The notes beneath the pieces were generated by a model. It saw nothing but the letters and a program-made list of their open reading frames with translations, was not told where the DNA came from and did not search any database. From assembly GCF_016859125.1 (NCBI RefSeq), contig NZ_CP069338.1:10853501-10917500 (forward strand): a DNA stretch of 64,000 bases, written 5' to 3'. This document shows, in pieces, positions 37,446 to 46,518 of this stretch; the first letter of the stretch is position 1, and every line of letters begins with the position of its first letter. Origin of the DNA: Archangium violaceum (GTDB taxonomy: Bacteria > Myxococcota > Myxococcia > Myxococcales > Myxococcaceae). A program made the translations under genes and the position numbers.

Positions 37446-37895
37446 CAGCTTCCTCGCCGCGACGGGGGACGGGCAGCTCTCCGCGGCGCGCTGGTAGAGC
37501 GCGAGGGACTTCTTCGCCGCCTCCAGCGCCTCCTCGCGCTTGCCCCCGGCCATGAGTTCCCTCGCCAGGGTGCGCGAGCTCGAGGCCTCGAGCTGGAGGC
37601 CATAGGAGAGGAAGAGCGGGTCCTCTTGCAGGAGCGCCGCGACGCGCAGGACCTCCGCGGGCTGGCGCGGCCCGGCTTCAAGCGCGAGCCGCAGTTGCCG
37701 CGCGGCCGGCGAGCGGCGCTCCGGGAGTGCGTCACGCAATTGCTCGACGGGGCGCTCGGAGGTGGAGGCGGCGAGGCCTGCGTCTCCACCGGGCAGAAGT
37801 GCCAAGGCATCAGCGGGCGGCGGAGCCCCCCAGGGGCCCACGCATCCAAGGAGCGCGAGACAGACGCCCCACCCCACAAGCTTCACCCCGCGCAT
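37446..37895 (-). pseudogene. Hypothetical lipoprotein, 3'-truncated
   Basis: About 150 residues from ATG at 37895. Signal peptide GVKLVGWGVCLALLGC with lipobox Cys at about 18. The body is helical and TPR-like in feel (ALEAAKKSLALYQRAAESC) with no recognised domain. After VAARKL the frame continues into IS91 transposase residues ([16 protein letters not shown]), so the native C-terminus is lost. Confidence 0.65.
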
Positions 37896-38246
37896 CCTGC
37901 CTCCGTTCCGAGCACCGCGAGTCACCGGCAACCCTGCTCCGATTCGGCACGAGGTCGAGAATAAACCGCAGCCCGGGCACGTCTGGGGCCCGCGTTTGGG
38001 AGGTTTCAGACCGGCCTTCCAGCACCCGTTGGCGACCGCGTCCGTCCATGAACTCGGCGTCGCGGCTCCGTGCGCCTGTAGCCCCCGTGGGGCGCACGGT
38101 GGATGACCGCGGACGGTCCGACGCGCGCGCGATGCGGGCGCGGCGGGTGCCGTCATCGCGGCAAACCCGAGGTCTCAAGATGTTTCACCCTGACGAGGCG
38201 AGCAACGCTAATGCAACCGGATGGACGAATACACCAGGAGCGATTC
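37896..38246. other. 351-bp divergent intergenic region
   Basis: Lies between the truncated lipoprotein and the RCC1 gene. High GC, no convincing coding remnant, no repeat recognised. Presumably holds both promoters. Confidence 0.5.
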
Positions 38247-39383
38247 ATGCAACGGAGCGATGGGCCGCGGATGAGCCGATGGCTGGGAGTCTGCCTCGGA
38301 CTGTTGTTCGTGGTGGGCTGTGGCCAACCCACCACGACGGGGGATTCCGTCGAGGAGGCGTCGGTGGACTCACCCATCGTGCGCACGAGACCGCGAGCCC
38401 GTGTGGCCGCGGGAGGGGAGCATTCACTGTCGGTGCGTCCGAACGGCACCGTGTGGGCGGTGGGCTCCAACGCCTATGGGCAGCTGGGGAATGGCTCCAC
38501 TACGTCCAGCACCGTGCCCGTGCAGGTGCAGGGGGTGACCGGGGCGACGGCGGTGGCCTCAGGCAATGATCACTCCCTGGCGGTGATGGCGGATGGCACC
38601 GTGCGGGCCTGGGGTGGCAACCGCTTCGGCCAGTTGGGGACTGGCACCACTACCGCCTCCTCCACGCCCGTGCAGGTGCAGGGGCTGACCGGGGCCGTGG
38701 CCGTGGTCGCGGGCGACGAGTGGTCCCTGGCCCTGCGCTTCGACGGCACCGTATGGGCCTGGGGCAACAACCACTATGGCCAGCTGGGGACTGGCACCAC
38801 CACCGCCTCCTCCACGCCCGTGCAGGTGCAGGGGCTGAGCGGCATCACGGCTGTCGCCGCGGGCACGGACCACGCGCTGGCGGTGAAACCTGACGGTACC
38901 GTGTGGGCCTGGGGCAACGCGTACGTATCCATGTTCACGTCGACCACGCCCGTGCAGGTGCAGGGGCTGACCGGAGCCGTGGATGTGGCCGCGGGCACAT
39001 TGTTCTCCCTGGTGGTGCGCTCCGATGGCACCGTATGGGCCTGGGGCTACAACGCCGATGGCGGTGAGCTGGGCGACGCCACCAAGAGTGGCCGCACGAC
39101 CCCCGCGGCGGTGCAGGGGCTGACCGGGGTCACCGCCGTCGCGGCGGGGCAGGACCACGCCCTGGCCCTGCGCTCCGATGGCACCGTGTGGACCTGGGGC
39201 AACAACGACGCGGGGCAGCGTGGAGATGGGACGCCCGCGCGGCAACTCCTGCCGGTGGCGGTGCAGGGGATGAGCGGGGTTTCCACCGTGGCGGCGGCCC
39301 CTTCGCACTCCCTGGCGCTGCGGTACGACGGCACCGTGTGGGCCTGGGGCGCCAACTTCGCCGGCCAGCTCGGGGGCGTATAA
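38247..39383 (+). CDS. RCC1-repeat lipoprotein, 3'-truncated by IS91-end repeat
   Basis: 378 residues as it stands. Signal peptide and lipobox LLFVVGC give an exported lipoprotein. At least six RCC1-type beta-propeller blades of about 50 residues follow (HSLAVMADGTVRAWGGNRFG, then QLGTGTTTASSTPVQVQGL and so on). ATG at 38247 with AGGAG upstream. The last blade ends at FAGQLGG, and the next codons GTA TAA come from the repeat start GCGTATAA, which thus supplies the stop. RCC1 propellers are protein-binding scaffolds; role unknown. Confidence 0.85.
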   Translation: MQRSDGPRMSRWLGVCLGLLFVVGCGQPTTTGDSVEEASVDSPIVRTRPRARVAAGGEHSLSVRPNGTVWAVGSNAYGQLGNGSTTSSTVPVQVQGVTGATAVASGNDHSLAVMADGTVRAWGGNRFGQLGTGTTTASSTPVQVQGLTGAVAVVAGDEWSLALRFDGTVWAWGNNHYGQLGTGTTTASSTPVQVQGLSGITAVAAGTDHALAVKPDGTVWAWGNAYVSMFTSTTPVQVQGLTGAVDVAAGTLFSLVVRSDGTVWAWGYNADGGELGDATKSGRTTPAAVQGLTGVTAVAAGQDHALALRSDGTVWTWGNNDAGQRGDGTPARQLLPVAVQGMSGVSTVAAAPSHSLALRYDGTVWAWGANFAGQLGGV

Positions 39384-39859
39384 GAAGGATGGGAGGTCTG
39401 TTGAGGGAGTGGGCTGGAGCAGAGAGGTGGAGGAGGGCCGCTGAAGGGGGCCGGCCGAGTGGTGCGCCAGGCCGGTGGAGAGGCCGCGCAGTCCCCTTGG
39501 GGTACACGCCGGCCCAGGCCGTCATCCCAGGAGGGGTGCGGCAGGGGACGTGGGCCTCTTGGCTCTCTTGAGCCTCAACACCACGCGGCCTTATGTGGCC
39601 CTCGCTCTGGGGCCAGACGCGCACCTGCCATGGGCAATCCCTGGTGCTCCAAAATCTCTCGCACCCCGCTCGCTTGCTTCACGTACGCCAACACACTCCG
39701 CCTGCCTCCACCTCTCTCGCAGGCCAACACGTCGAAGTCGAACGTCTTCCTCAGCAGTTCCGCCCAGTCCACTCGCGGCGTCCTCTCCTTCTTCGGCTCC
39801 TTCCTGGCCTCCGCCTCAAGCGCCACGCTCGTCTCCCCCTCTCCTGCTGCTTGGGGGAG
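39376..39859. mobile_element. IS91-end repeat, 484-bp copy
   Basis: Starts GCGTATAAG and contains the transposase 3' end on the minus strand ([20 protein letters not shown], then KAAWC and stop). By eye it differs from 43268-43751 at one base. Right edge GCTTGGGGGAG. Left flank is an RCC1 gene and right flank a DeoR gene, both truncated. Confidence 0.85.
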
Positions 39860-40428
39860 CGCCCACCTACGCGGGACGGTGGAGCGAGTCGGTGGAGGCC
39901 AAGAGCGCCATCGCCGCCACCGCGGCGCGCTTCCTGCGAGCCGGGCAGGTGGTGTTCTTCGATGCGGGGACCACGGCCAGGGCGGTCGCGACGCAGGTGC
40001 CGAGGGATTTAGCGATGACCGTCATCACCCACAGCCTGCCGGTTGCCGCGGTGTTGGCGGAGCATCCGGCGGTGGAGGTCATCGTGCTGGGGGGACGGCT
40101 CCTCAAGGAGTCGCAGGCCATGGTGGGCGCCGAGACGGTGGACGGCTACCGGCGGATCCGCGCGGACCTGTGCGTGCTGGGGACGGCGAGCGTGCACCCG
40201 GACATCGGCCTGGGTGCCTTCGTTCATGAGGACGCCGAGGTCAAACGCGCCATGGTGGGGGCGGCCGCGGAGGTCCTGGTGGTCGCCGCGGGCGAGAAGC
40301 TGGGCACCACCTCGCCCTATCTCATCGGGCCGCTCTCGGTCGTGGACCGGCTGGTGACGGACAGCGCCGCACCAGACGCGGTCCTCCAATCCCTCACGCA
40401 CGCAGGCATTGAGATCGTGCGGGGCTGA
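39860..40428 (+). pseudogene. DeoR/GlpR-family regulator, effector domain only
   Basis: C-terminal 188 residues of a DeoR-type repressor: EAKSAIAATAARFLRAGQVV, FFDAGTTARAVATQVPR, VIVLGGRLLKESQAMVGAET and the sugar-phosphate-sensor block TASVHPDIGLGAFVHEDAEV, with KRAM. The N-terminal HTH is missing, cut at the boundary of the IS91-end repeat. Stop is native. Confidence 0.85.
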
Positions 40429-40459
40429 GGCTCTCACATCACGGGTTGGGAGCTGGACG

Positions 40460-41596
40460 TCAGGAGTCAGTCACCGGCCGGAGCGCGTCGGGGACATAGT
40501 TGGGGGGCAGCATCTGCTGTTTGTTGCCAGTACCGTTCGCCTTGGGCCCTTCGTGGAAGGTGTATCCCGCGTCCAGCAGCTGCGCGAGCTCACGCGCGGT
40601 GACCGTGGAGCGATTATTCTCCACGTCCCACAGGTTGGGGTCGATGGGGGACTGCCCGGCCTGGGGCTTCAGGGCATCGAGGAACTCCTGTCCATTCTTG
40701 CCACTGCTCAAGAGCGCCTTGACCGGCTCCTGGAACTGGGTGACCAGCTTGAAACGGACCGGGAGATCGATTCCCCCTTCCACCCATGCATCGTTGACTC
40801 CCAGGCTCCAGACATCGGCAGCGAGCCGCCGCACTTCTTTATTCGGGTTCGGCGTCTCCGAGCCTTGATGGGTATGATTCCTTACGTCGTCGACGCGACC
40901 AAGGTACAGTTTGGCCTTGTGGGTGGTGTCGCGCGCCTCTTCCGCCTTGGCATTCCACTGCTTGGCGGACTCGATGTACTGAGCGGTAATGCCGCGAACG
41001 ACGTCCCCACCGCCCTCCCGCGAGTAGCGATTCCACTGTTGTTTCAGGCTGTTGAGGCCTGCACTGTGATCGAGGCGCTTCTTACTCGCCTCCTCATATG
41101 CCGCCTTCAGGTCCGCGTCGCCAGGGGCATTCTTGGATGCCTCCTTCAGGCGCGCCACCTCCTGCTTCAGCCCCTCCAACTCCTGCTCGGCGGTATGGAT
41201 GTTGGCGCGCAGGGTCTTCGCGTTCTCATACGCCTCCTTGACGATGGTGGCCTCGGCCTTCATCTGCGTCTCGGGCTTGTAGTTCTTCAGCACCTCCTCC
41301 ACAGAGGCAGGGAGTTGCATCGCGGTCTGAGCAGAGGTCTTGCGCCCCCCCCACAGCGCGCTCGCCCCAGCGGTGGTGGCGACAGGCGCGGCAGTGGGAA
41401 CGCGAGGCAGAGGAGGAGGACGCCCCCCGGTCTGGGCGAAGAGATCGCGGAGCGCGGTGGGCGCGGTCGGCGCAGTGGGCGCGGCGGCCACGGGAGGTGT
41501 CGGTGGCACCGGCGGCGTGACAGCCGAGGGCTGATTCGTCGCCGCCGGTCGGGACTGCGGGGGGGGAGGAGAACCCACAGGTGAACGAATTGTCAT
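40460..41596 (-). CDS. Hypothetical Pro-rich coiled-coil protein
   Basis: 378 residues, no signal peptide. The first 90 are Pro/Ala/Thr-rich and disordered (TPPVPPTPPVAAAPTAPTAP). A coiled coil covers about 105-200 (AEQELEGLKQEVARLKEASK), followed by a globular end (NPNKEVRRLAADVWSLGVND). ATG 41596 has AGGAGA six bases upstream. It has the build of secreted effectors or structural proteins with a flexible N-terminus, but no family is recognised. Confidence 0.65.
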   Translation of the reverse strand: MTIRSPVGSPPPPQSRPAATNQPSAVTPPVPPTPPVAAAPTAPTAPTALRDLFAQTGGRPPPLPRVPTAAPVATTAGASALWGGRKTSAQTAMQLPASVEEVLKNYKPETQMKAEATIVKEAYENAKTLRANIHTAEQELEGLKQEVARLKEASKNAPGDADLKAAYEEASKKRLDHSAGLNSLKQQWNRYSREGGGDVVRGITAQYIESAKQWNAKAEEARDTTHKAKLYLGRVDDVRNHTHQGSETPNPNKEVRRLAADVWSLGVNDAWVEGGIDLPVRFKLVTQFQEPVKALLSSGKNGQEFLDALKPQAGQSPIDPNLWDVENNRSTVTARELAQLLDAGYTFHEGPKANGTGNKQQMLPPNYVPDALRPVTDS

Positions 41597-41649
41597 GAAA
41601 GTCTCCTGAAATCCTTTTGCCTTTACCTTACAACGCAAATGAAGTCCAT

Positions 41650-41895
41650 TTAAGCTTGTTTTTCAGCTCTGAGGATGGACTCCATGCGCTCGATGACCTG
41701 CATCTTGTACACTTGCGAGCCACAGCGTGGACACTCGCCCTGAGGAATGGCGGTGATGACTACGGTGCGGCCGGCGACGACCATCTCCACTTCGATCAAC
41801 TGTCCCTGATACATCCCGGTGCAGGTGCAGTGACCGTAATCGAACCCCGCTCCATCGTTGGCTCCCATGGGGCCCGCGAGATTACTACAGCCCAT
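41650..41895 (-). CDS. Small CXXC zinc-binding protein
   Basis: 81 residues with Cys/His pairs YGHCTCTG and ECPRCGSQVY, likely a zinc ribbon, and a YgiT-like look. Its end is helical and charged. It precedes the coiled-coil gene on the same strand with a 53-bp gap. Its ATG overlaps the ATG of the divergent gene at 41894 in the sequence CATG. Function unknown. Confidence 0.7.
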   Translation of the reverse strand: MGCSNLAGPMGANDGAGFDYGHCTCTGMYQGQLIEVEMVVAGRTVVITAIPQGECPRCGSQVYKMQVIERMESILRAEKQA

Positions 41896-42757
41896 GACGA
41901 AGATCCCCCCTCGCCATCATCTCCATCGCCCCGCCGGCATGGCCCGAGCGCGCCCCAACGAGCGGCGGCGTGCCGGGAGCAAGTCCGCGCCCGGGAGCCC
42001 GCCCCACATCGATGAGCAGGAGGAGGAGCACGCCAGGATTGGAGACGACTCGGAGCTCTCCCTGGGACACAACGGGGACAAGAGAAACGACACGGAAGAG
42101 CGGCTCTGGCGGCAGGTCGAGGAGTTCCGGAACAAGGGCGGGCAGCAGCAGGCACTCGGGGCGGACACGGGAGGCCCGGAGCCCACGGGCTCCAAGGGTG
42201 CCTCCGCACAGCAGGTCACCGCCGAGCTCCAGAAGGCGGCACAGGCCAATCCCCAGCGCAGTGTCTTCGGCGTCCAGCGCAAGGCCGAGCAGCCACCTCG
42301 GGTCTCTCCGCCCGCCCCGGCGCCTCCGCGCCCGCCGCCCGCCGAGGGACCAGCTCCCGTGGCGCCCCGAGCCCTCACGGGCGCGCGAGGGCTCCTGGCC
42401 ACGGGAAGACCCCAGGGGAGCTATGTCCGTGAGCTGGCGGCTGGAGGCACCGAGGGCGCCACGTCACCGCCACGGGCCCTGGCCGCGGTGGAGGAGGCCC
42501 GGCGGCTCCTGGTCCAGGTGGAGGGCATCGAGCGCGTCTCCCTGGGCGAGAACAAGACGGGCCAGCAGGTCGTCCTCGTCGTCGCCCGGCGGGGCGTGAG
42601 CCTGCAGTCCCTGCGCGCCGTGCCGCAGAAGGTGCAGAACCTCGACACGGTCGTCCTCATCCCGTTCGATGCGCTGCCGCTGCGGCGTCCGGCCGGAGAG
42701 ACGGGCTCGACCCCGAGCCTTCCGGCCCGTCGGCCCCCGCTCCCGGGCAAGGAGTAG
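41894..42757 (+). CDS. Hypothetical Pro/Glu-rich protein
   Basis: 287 residues from ATG 41894 (or 272 from ATG 41939). The N-terminal half is disordered and charged (EQEEEHARIGDDSELSLGHN). A Pro-rich linker follows ([17 protein letters not shown]), then a small folded part with LVQVEGIERVSLGENKTGQQ and VVLVVARRG that ends in another Pro/Arg-rich tail. No domain or signal recognised. Neither start has a good ribosome binding site. Confidence 0.5.
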   Translation: MTKIPPRHHLHRPAGMARARPNERRRAGSKSAPGSPPHIDEQEEEHARIGDDSELSLGHNGDKRNDTEERLWRQVEEFRNKGGQQQALGADTGGPEPTGSKGASAQQVTAELQKAAQANPQRSVFGVQRKAEQPPRVSPPAPAPPRPPPAEGPAPVAPRALTGARGLLATGRPQGSYVRELAAGGTEGATSPPRALAAVEEARRLLVQVEGIERVSLGENKTGQQVVLVVARRGVSLQSLRAVPQKVQNLDTVVLIPFDALPLRRPAGETGSTPSLPARRPPLPGKE

Positions 42758-42927
42758 AAGCGGCGCCACGGCCCGGACTGGCGCTCTCGCAGGTGGATGT
42801 AGGGCTTCACGATGGAGGTGCATCAAGCTCGCACCAGTTCCTCGAGGTGCGTCATCTCGTCGGGCGAGAGCCGGATGATGAGAACTCAAGACGACCTCGG
42901 GGAGACCACCCCGTGGGGTAGAGGGCG

Positions 42928-43267
42928 TCAGCCGCCGAACGTGGCCGACACCCACGCCGCCAGTTCGGCCCCTGCTGCCTCCAATGACGCGCCACCCGCG
43001 CCGTTGGTCACCAGTGCGAAGTGGAGGTTGGAGTCCCGTGTCGAGAGCAAGAGCCGGTTCACGCCCGCGACGCCCGGTTCCGCCGCCGCGGCCACCGACT
43101 CGGCGCCGGTGTACGCGGGCACACCCCTGACCGAGCCGATCGAGCTCACCACCGTCGTCGCGCCCGGCGCGAACGACGCGGGCAGGTGCAGCTCGGTGGG
43201 CGCCGTGCCGCCGTTGGACCGCCACACCAGCACGCCGAACTGCCCCGTGCCAACCAGTGCGCGCACC
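42928..43267 (-). pseudogene. C-terminal fragment of a secreted, actinobacterial-looking enzyme
   Basis: About 110 residues of a beta-rich C-terminal domain: GQFGVLVWRSNGGTAPTELH, FAPGATTVVSSIGSVRGVPA, then LLLSTRDSNLHFALVTNG and the native stop. The style recalls C-terminal domains of actinobacterial glycoside hydrolases, which is a weak guess. The 5' part is cut at the GCGTATA edge of the IS91 element at 43268. Between 42758 and 42927 only a tiny coding remnant (RLSPDEMTHLEELVRA, minus strand) is seen. Confidence 0.5.
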
Positions 43268-44604
43268 GCGTATAAGAAGGATGGGAGGTCTGTTGAGGGA
43301 GTGGGCTGGAGCAGAGAGGTGGAGGAGGGCCGCTGAAGGGGGCCGGCCGAGTGGTGCGCCAGGCCGGTGGAGAGGCCGCGCAGTCCCCTTGGGGTACACG
43401 CCGGCCCAGGCCGTCATCCCAGGAGGGGTGCGGCAGGGGACGTGGGCCTCTTGGCTCTCTTGAGCCTCAACACCACGCGGCCTTATGTGGCCCTCGCTCT
43501 GGGGCCAGACGCGCACCTGCCATGGGCAATCCCTGGTGCTCCAAAATCTCTCGCACCCCGCTCGCTTGCTTCACGTACGCCAACACACTCCGCCTGCCTC
43601 CACCTCTCTCGCAGGCCAACACGTCGAAGTCGAACGTCTTCCTCAGCAGTTCCGCCCAGTCCACTCGCGGCGTCCTCTCCTTCTTCGGCTCCTTCCTGGC
43701 CTCCGCCTCAAGCGCCACGCTCGTCTCCCCCGCTCCTGCTGCTTGGGGGACCAGAAATGGCCGCAGTTTTGCGCCTGGAGCGAAGACGCCGTGGAACCTC
43801 GTGAGATTTGCCCGAGGCGGAGGCACCAGGGACGCCACTCGCCGTAACAGTTCCAGCCCGGTGAAGAGCAGGTGCGTGGTGCCGTCCGGCAGCGGCCGCT
43901 TCATTCGGTAGGCGATGCGGCCGTCCTCCGCTCGTGACAAACGCTCCAGCGCCAGCGCACCGCGCGCCCCGTAGCGGCACAGCCGCTCCAGCCCCAGCCT
44001 GTCGTTGGCGTGAAGGTGCGTGTTGGCATGCAGGGAGAAGCCCTCCAGGACGGCGCACCGGGGTTGCTTTCGGGGAGGGGGCCGCACGTCCACCTCCGTC
44101 CAGCGCAGTCGCTGCTGCAGGGAATGCGCCTGGTACGCCTGCAGCGCGTCCTCGGGCCCTTGCGCGGGCAGGGCCCCTCTTTTCTCCAACAGCCGCAGCA
44201 CCCGGTGCCGCACCACCTTCAGCAGCCGCTCCACCTCGCCTTGCGTGGGCGGCGGCAACGGCTCGAAGCGCACGCCACCCTCCTCCGGCACGAAGACGCC
44301 GTCCGGCACCAGCGAGTGGAAGTGAGGCGTCACTTGCAAGGCCGAGCCGAAGAACTGGATGAACGACACGGCCCCTGGCTGCCCACCCCGCAGGCCCTGC
44401 CGCCGTGCCCTTCGGCGCTGCAGGGCTTGCCCCCGCGCGCAGGAAGAGGGTGAGGACGTCCGAGAGCAGTCCCACGTCCTTGAGCAGCACCCAGCGCACC
44501 CGGTGCGGAAAGGACAGCGTCCACTGCCGGTAGGGCACGTGCGGCAGCACCCGCTCCACCAGGTGCTCCGCTGTGACATGCGCCCGTTTCGCATTGCAGG
44601 CAGG
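43268..44604. mobile_element. IS91-family element, 5'-truncated
   Basis: Starts GCGTATAAG (the end downstream of the transposase, which in IS91 is the replication-origin side) and extends through most of the transposase. The far end is lost where ISAs1-related DNA begins. This is the longest copy of the family in the window. IS91 elements move by rolling circle, lack inverted repeats and give no target duplication. Confidence 0.82.
43467..44604 (-). pseudogene. IS91-family transposase, frameshifted and N-terminally truncated
   Basis: Y2-type/IS801-IS1294 transposase. Homology starts at [20 protein letters not shown] (CPSC zinc-binding region already cut), continues through [19 protein letters not shown] and [12 protein letters not shown], shifts frame near 44430, then [20 protein letters not shown] (the HFH/HxH metal site), [34 protein letters not shown] and the CPRCGG-like end ([11 protein letters not shown]). 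The frameshift and lost N-terminus make it non-functional, though a source copy elsewhere may act on the repeats. Confidence 0.85.
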
Positions 44605-44800
44605 ATTGATCCAAAGTCCGTAGGAGAGGTTTTGAAGAGGCGGAGAGCAAGTCCAGACATTCACAGGCAAAGAGGGAGCATCCCTCCGGACGGCGCCTGA
44701 AAGAGGGGCGCCGTGGAAGGACAGGAGTGAAGGTACACAGGCCGAACAGCCAGGGGAGAAGAGGCGCGGGAAGGCCGGAGCGGGAGCAGCTGGCGGGCGC

Positions 44801-46028
44801 TCAGGCAAGTGTGGCCAGACTCTCGGGCAGCACGGCCAGACCCAACAGGCCCTGGTAGAGCACCTCCATGGTGCGTGCGAAGCTTTGGGGCCGTTTGTCG
44901 CGAGTCGGCAGGTGCGTGCGCACCAGGGCCAGCAGGTTGTAGGCCAGCAAACGCAGCCAGCTGAGCACCAGGGGTGCATTGCCTCGCAGGCTGGGCGAGG
45001 CGCTGTCCTCCTCCAGCACCACGTCCGCTGTCCAGTTGGGCCCGTTCTCAATCCCCCAGTGCCGGCGTACCAACGTCAGCATCCGCTCCGGGGACAGTTG
45101 CCCTGTGGGAATGGAGGTGAGGAACAGCCGCGTCTCCACCTTCGGCAGCTCGCCGTCTCTGGTTCGCGTCTGCCTCACCCATACCCATTGCTGGGCGCCG
45201 GGAAAGTCCTCCTCTGGCGGCTTGTCCACCACCCTCAACTCCCTCTCCACCCACTCCCCGCTCGTCCGCTCGCGCGTGCGCACCTTCACTGGCGCCACCG
45301 CCAGCGCCACCCACGCCTTGTCATGTAGCCGGTGGAAGTTCTCCTTGAGCGCCATCAGGTAGTCTTCTCCACCACCCGTTTGAACAACTCCGGGAACGCC
45401 GTCGCCTCTCCCTGCTTGCCTTCCAGCAACTTCTGGTCGAGCACCGGCTGGGCCGCGCTGCTGGTGAGACTGGCGCGCAGCGCGTACGGGTACCAGTACT
45501 CCCGCCCCTGCTCATCCTTCGTCGTGTGGCTCGGCTCGCACGGCGGCTGCCCCGGCGTGCTCTCCCCGCCTTCCCGTCAATGCTGACGACGCCCCGGGCG
45601 AAGAGCTCATGGCGTATCAGCCCCACTTCCAGGCCTCGGTGCACCATCTGGTGCACCTCCTGCTCCAACCCCTCTGGCTCCAACTTCCCCAGCAGCCTAT
45701 CCAACGTCGTGTCGGACACCGGCCGCTTCAGCCCCTCGGGCGCCGTGCCTTCGCGCAGCATGTCCTCCCCCAGCGCCTCGGCATGCCTCAACACCCGCCG
45801 CCCCACCGCCAGCGCCTGCACCAGCAGCATCAACATCGCCGCCAGCGGATGCCTCTGTCCCCGGCGGGCCCGGGGGTCCTTTACCTCCTTGAATGTCAGC
45901 CCCAGGCTCGCCATCATCCTCTGCACGCGGGAGGGGGTTTCCTGCTCGTCCTTCTTCCCCTTCCCGTTTCCCGCTTGGGGTGTGGAGGGCCCGCCAGTCC
46001 TCCCGCCCCGGTTTTTCTTCCCACTCAT
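44801..46028 (-). pseudogene. ISAs1-family transposase, frameshifted
   Basis: N-terminal part (EVKDPRARRGQRHPLAAMLM, then PVSDTTLDRLLGKLEPEGLE and VVSIDGKAG) from 46028 is in one frame; the middle (EQGREYWYPYALRASLTSSA, LLEGKQGEATAFPELFKRVV) in a second; and the end (GEDYLMALKENFHRLHDKAW, RRHWGIENGPNWTADVVLEE) in a third. The catalytic centre between the second and third parts is shortened. Terminal repeats were not found with confidence; 44605-44800 and 46029-46197 hold its probable ends. Confidence 0.75.
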
Positions 46029-46197
46029 CCTTCTTCTCCCCGGACCTGTCCGGCCCGTCTCCGGCTCTGTGCTGGCGCTCCCCCTCGCGATCTGCCCGCG
46101 GCTGCTCGCCTCCGGTGGGCGCCTGTAGGCGGGACTATACTTCAGCCGTAGGCCCGGGTGGGATGACCTCTCCCGTGGGACTTTGAATCAAGCCTGA

Positions 46198-46341
46198 TGT
46201 TGAGGGGGAGGGCTGGAGCGGAGGGGCCGAGAAGGGCCGCTGACGGGGCCAGCAAGGCCGCGCGCCGCGCCGGTACACGGGACGGTACAACCCCTTGGGG
46301 CACACCCCTGCCCTGGCCGCCCTCGCTTGAGGAGAGAGTTC
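46198..46341. repeat. 171-bp-type IS91-end repeat, partial
   Basis: Matches the unit repeated at 51876 from ATGTTGAGGGGG to CGCTTGAGGAGAGAG. It lacks the first 24 bases (GCGTATAG) and the final GCAGGGA. Confidence 0.85.
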
Positions 46342-46518
46342 GGTCATGCCCGACGAGCCGAAGACGGCCGTGGTTCCGCTGGCGCTCGCCCAGCGTCTGC
46401 TGCGCATGGAGGGGCGCGCCACCGAGCTCGCCGTGGCGGTGCACCGGCTGGAGGAGGCGCCCCAGGTGGCCGCCCGCCTGCGCGAGGCGCTCGGCCCCGA
46501 CTACGAGGTCCACACCTG
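46342..46518 (+). pseudogene. FtsX/LolC-like ABC transporter permease, internal fragment
   Basis: About 57 residues from the periplasmic domain of a lipoprotein-releasing type permease: LALAQRLLRMEGRATELAVA, then VHRLEEAPQVAARLREALGP and DYEVHTC. Membrane helices on either side are absent. It is bounded by the IS91-end repeat on the left and the SIR2-like gene on the right. Confidence 0.65.

Noticed and set aside
44580-46160. Terminal inverted repeats of the ISAs1 element
   Set aside because: CCGTAGG occurs near both presumed ends but in the same orientation, so it is not an inverted repeat.
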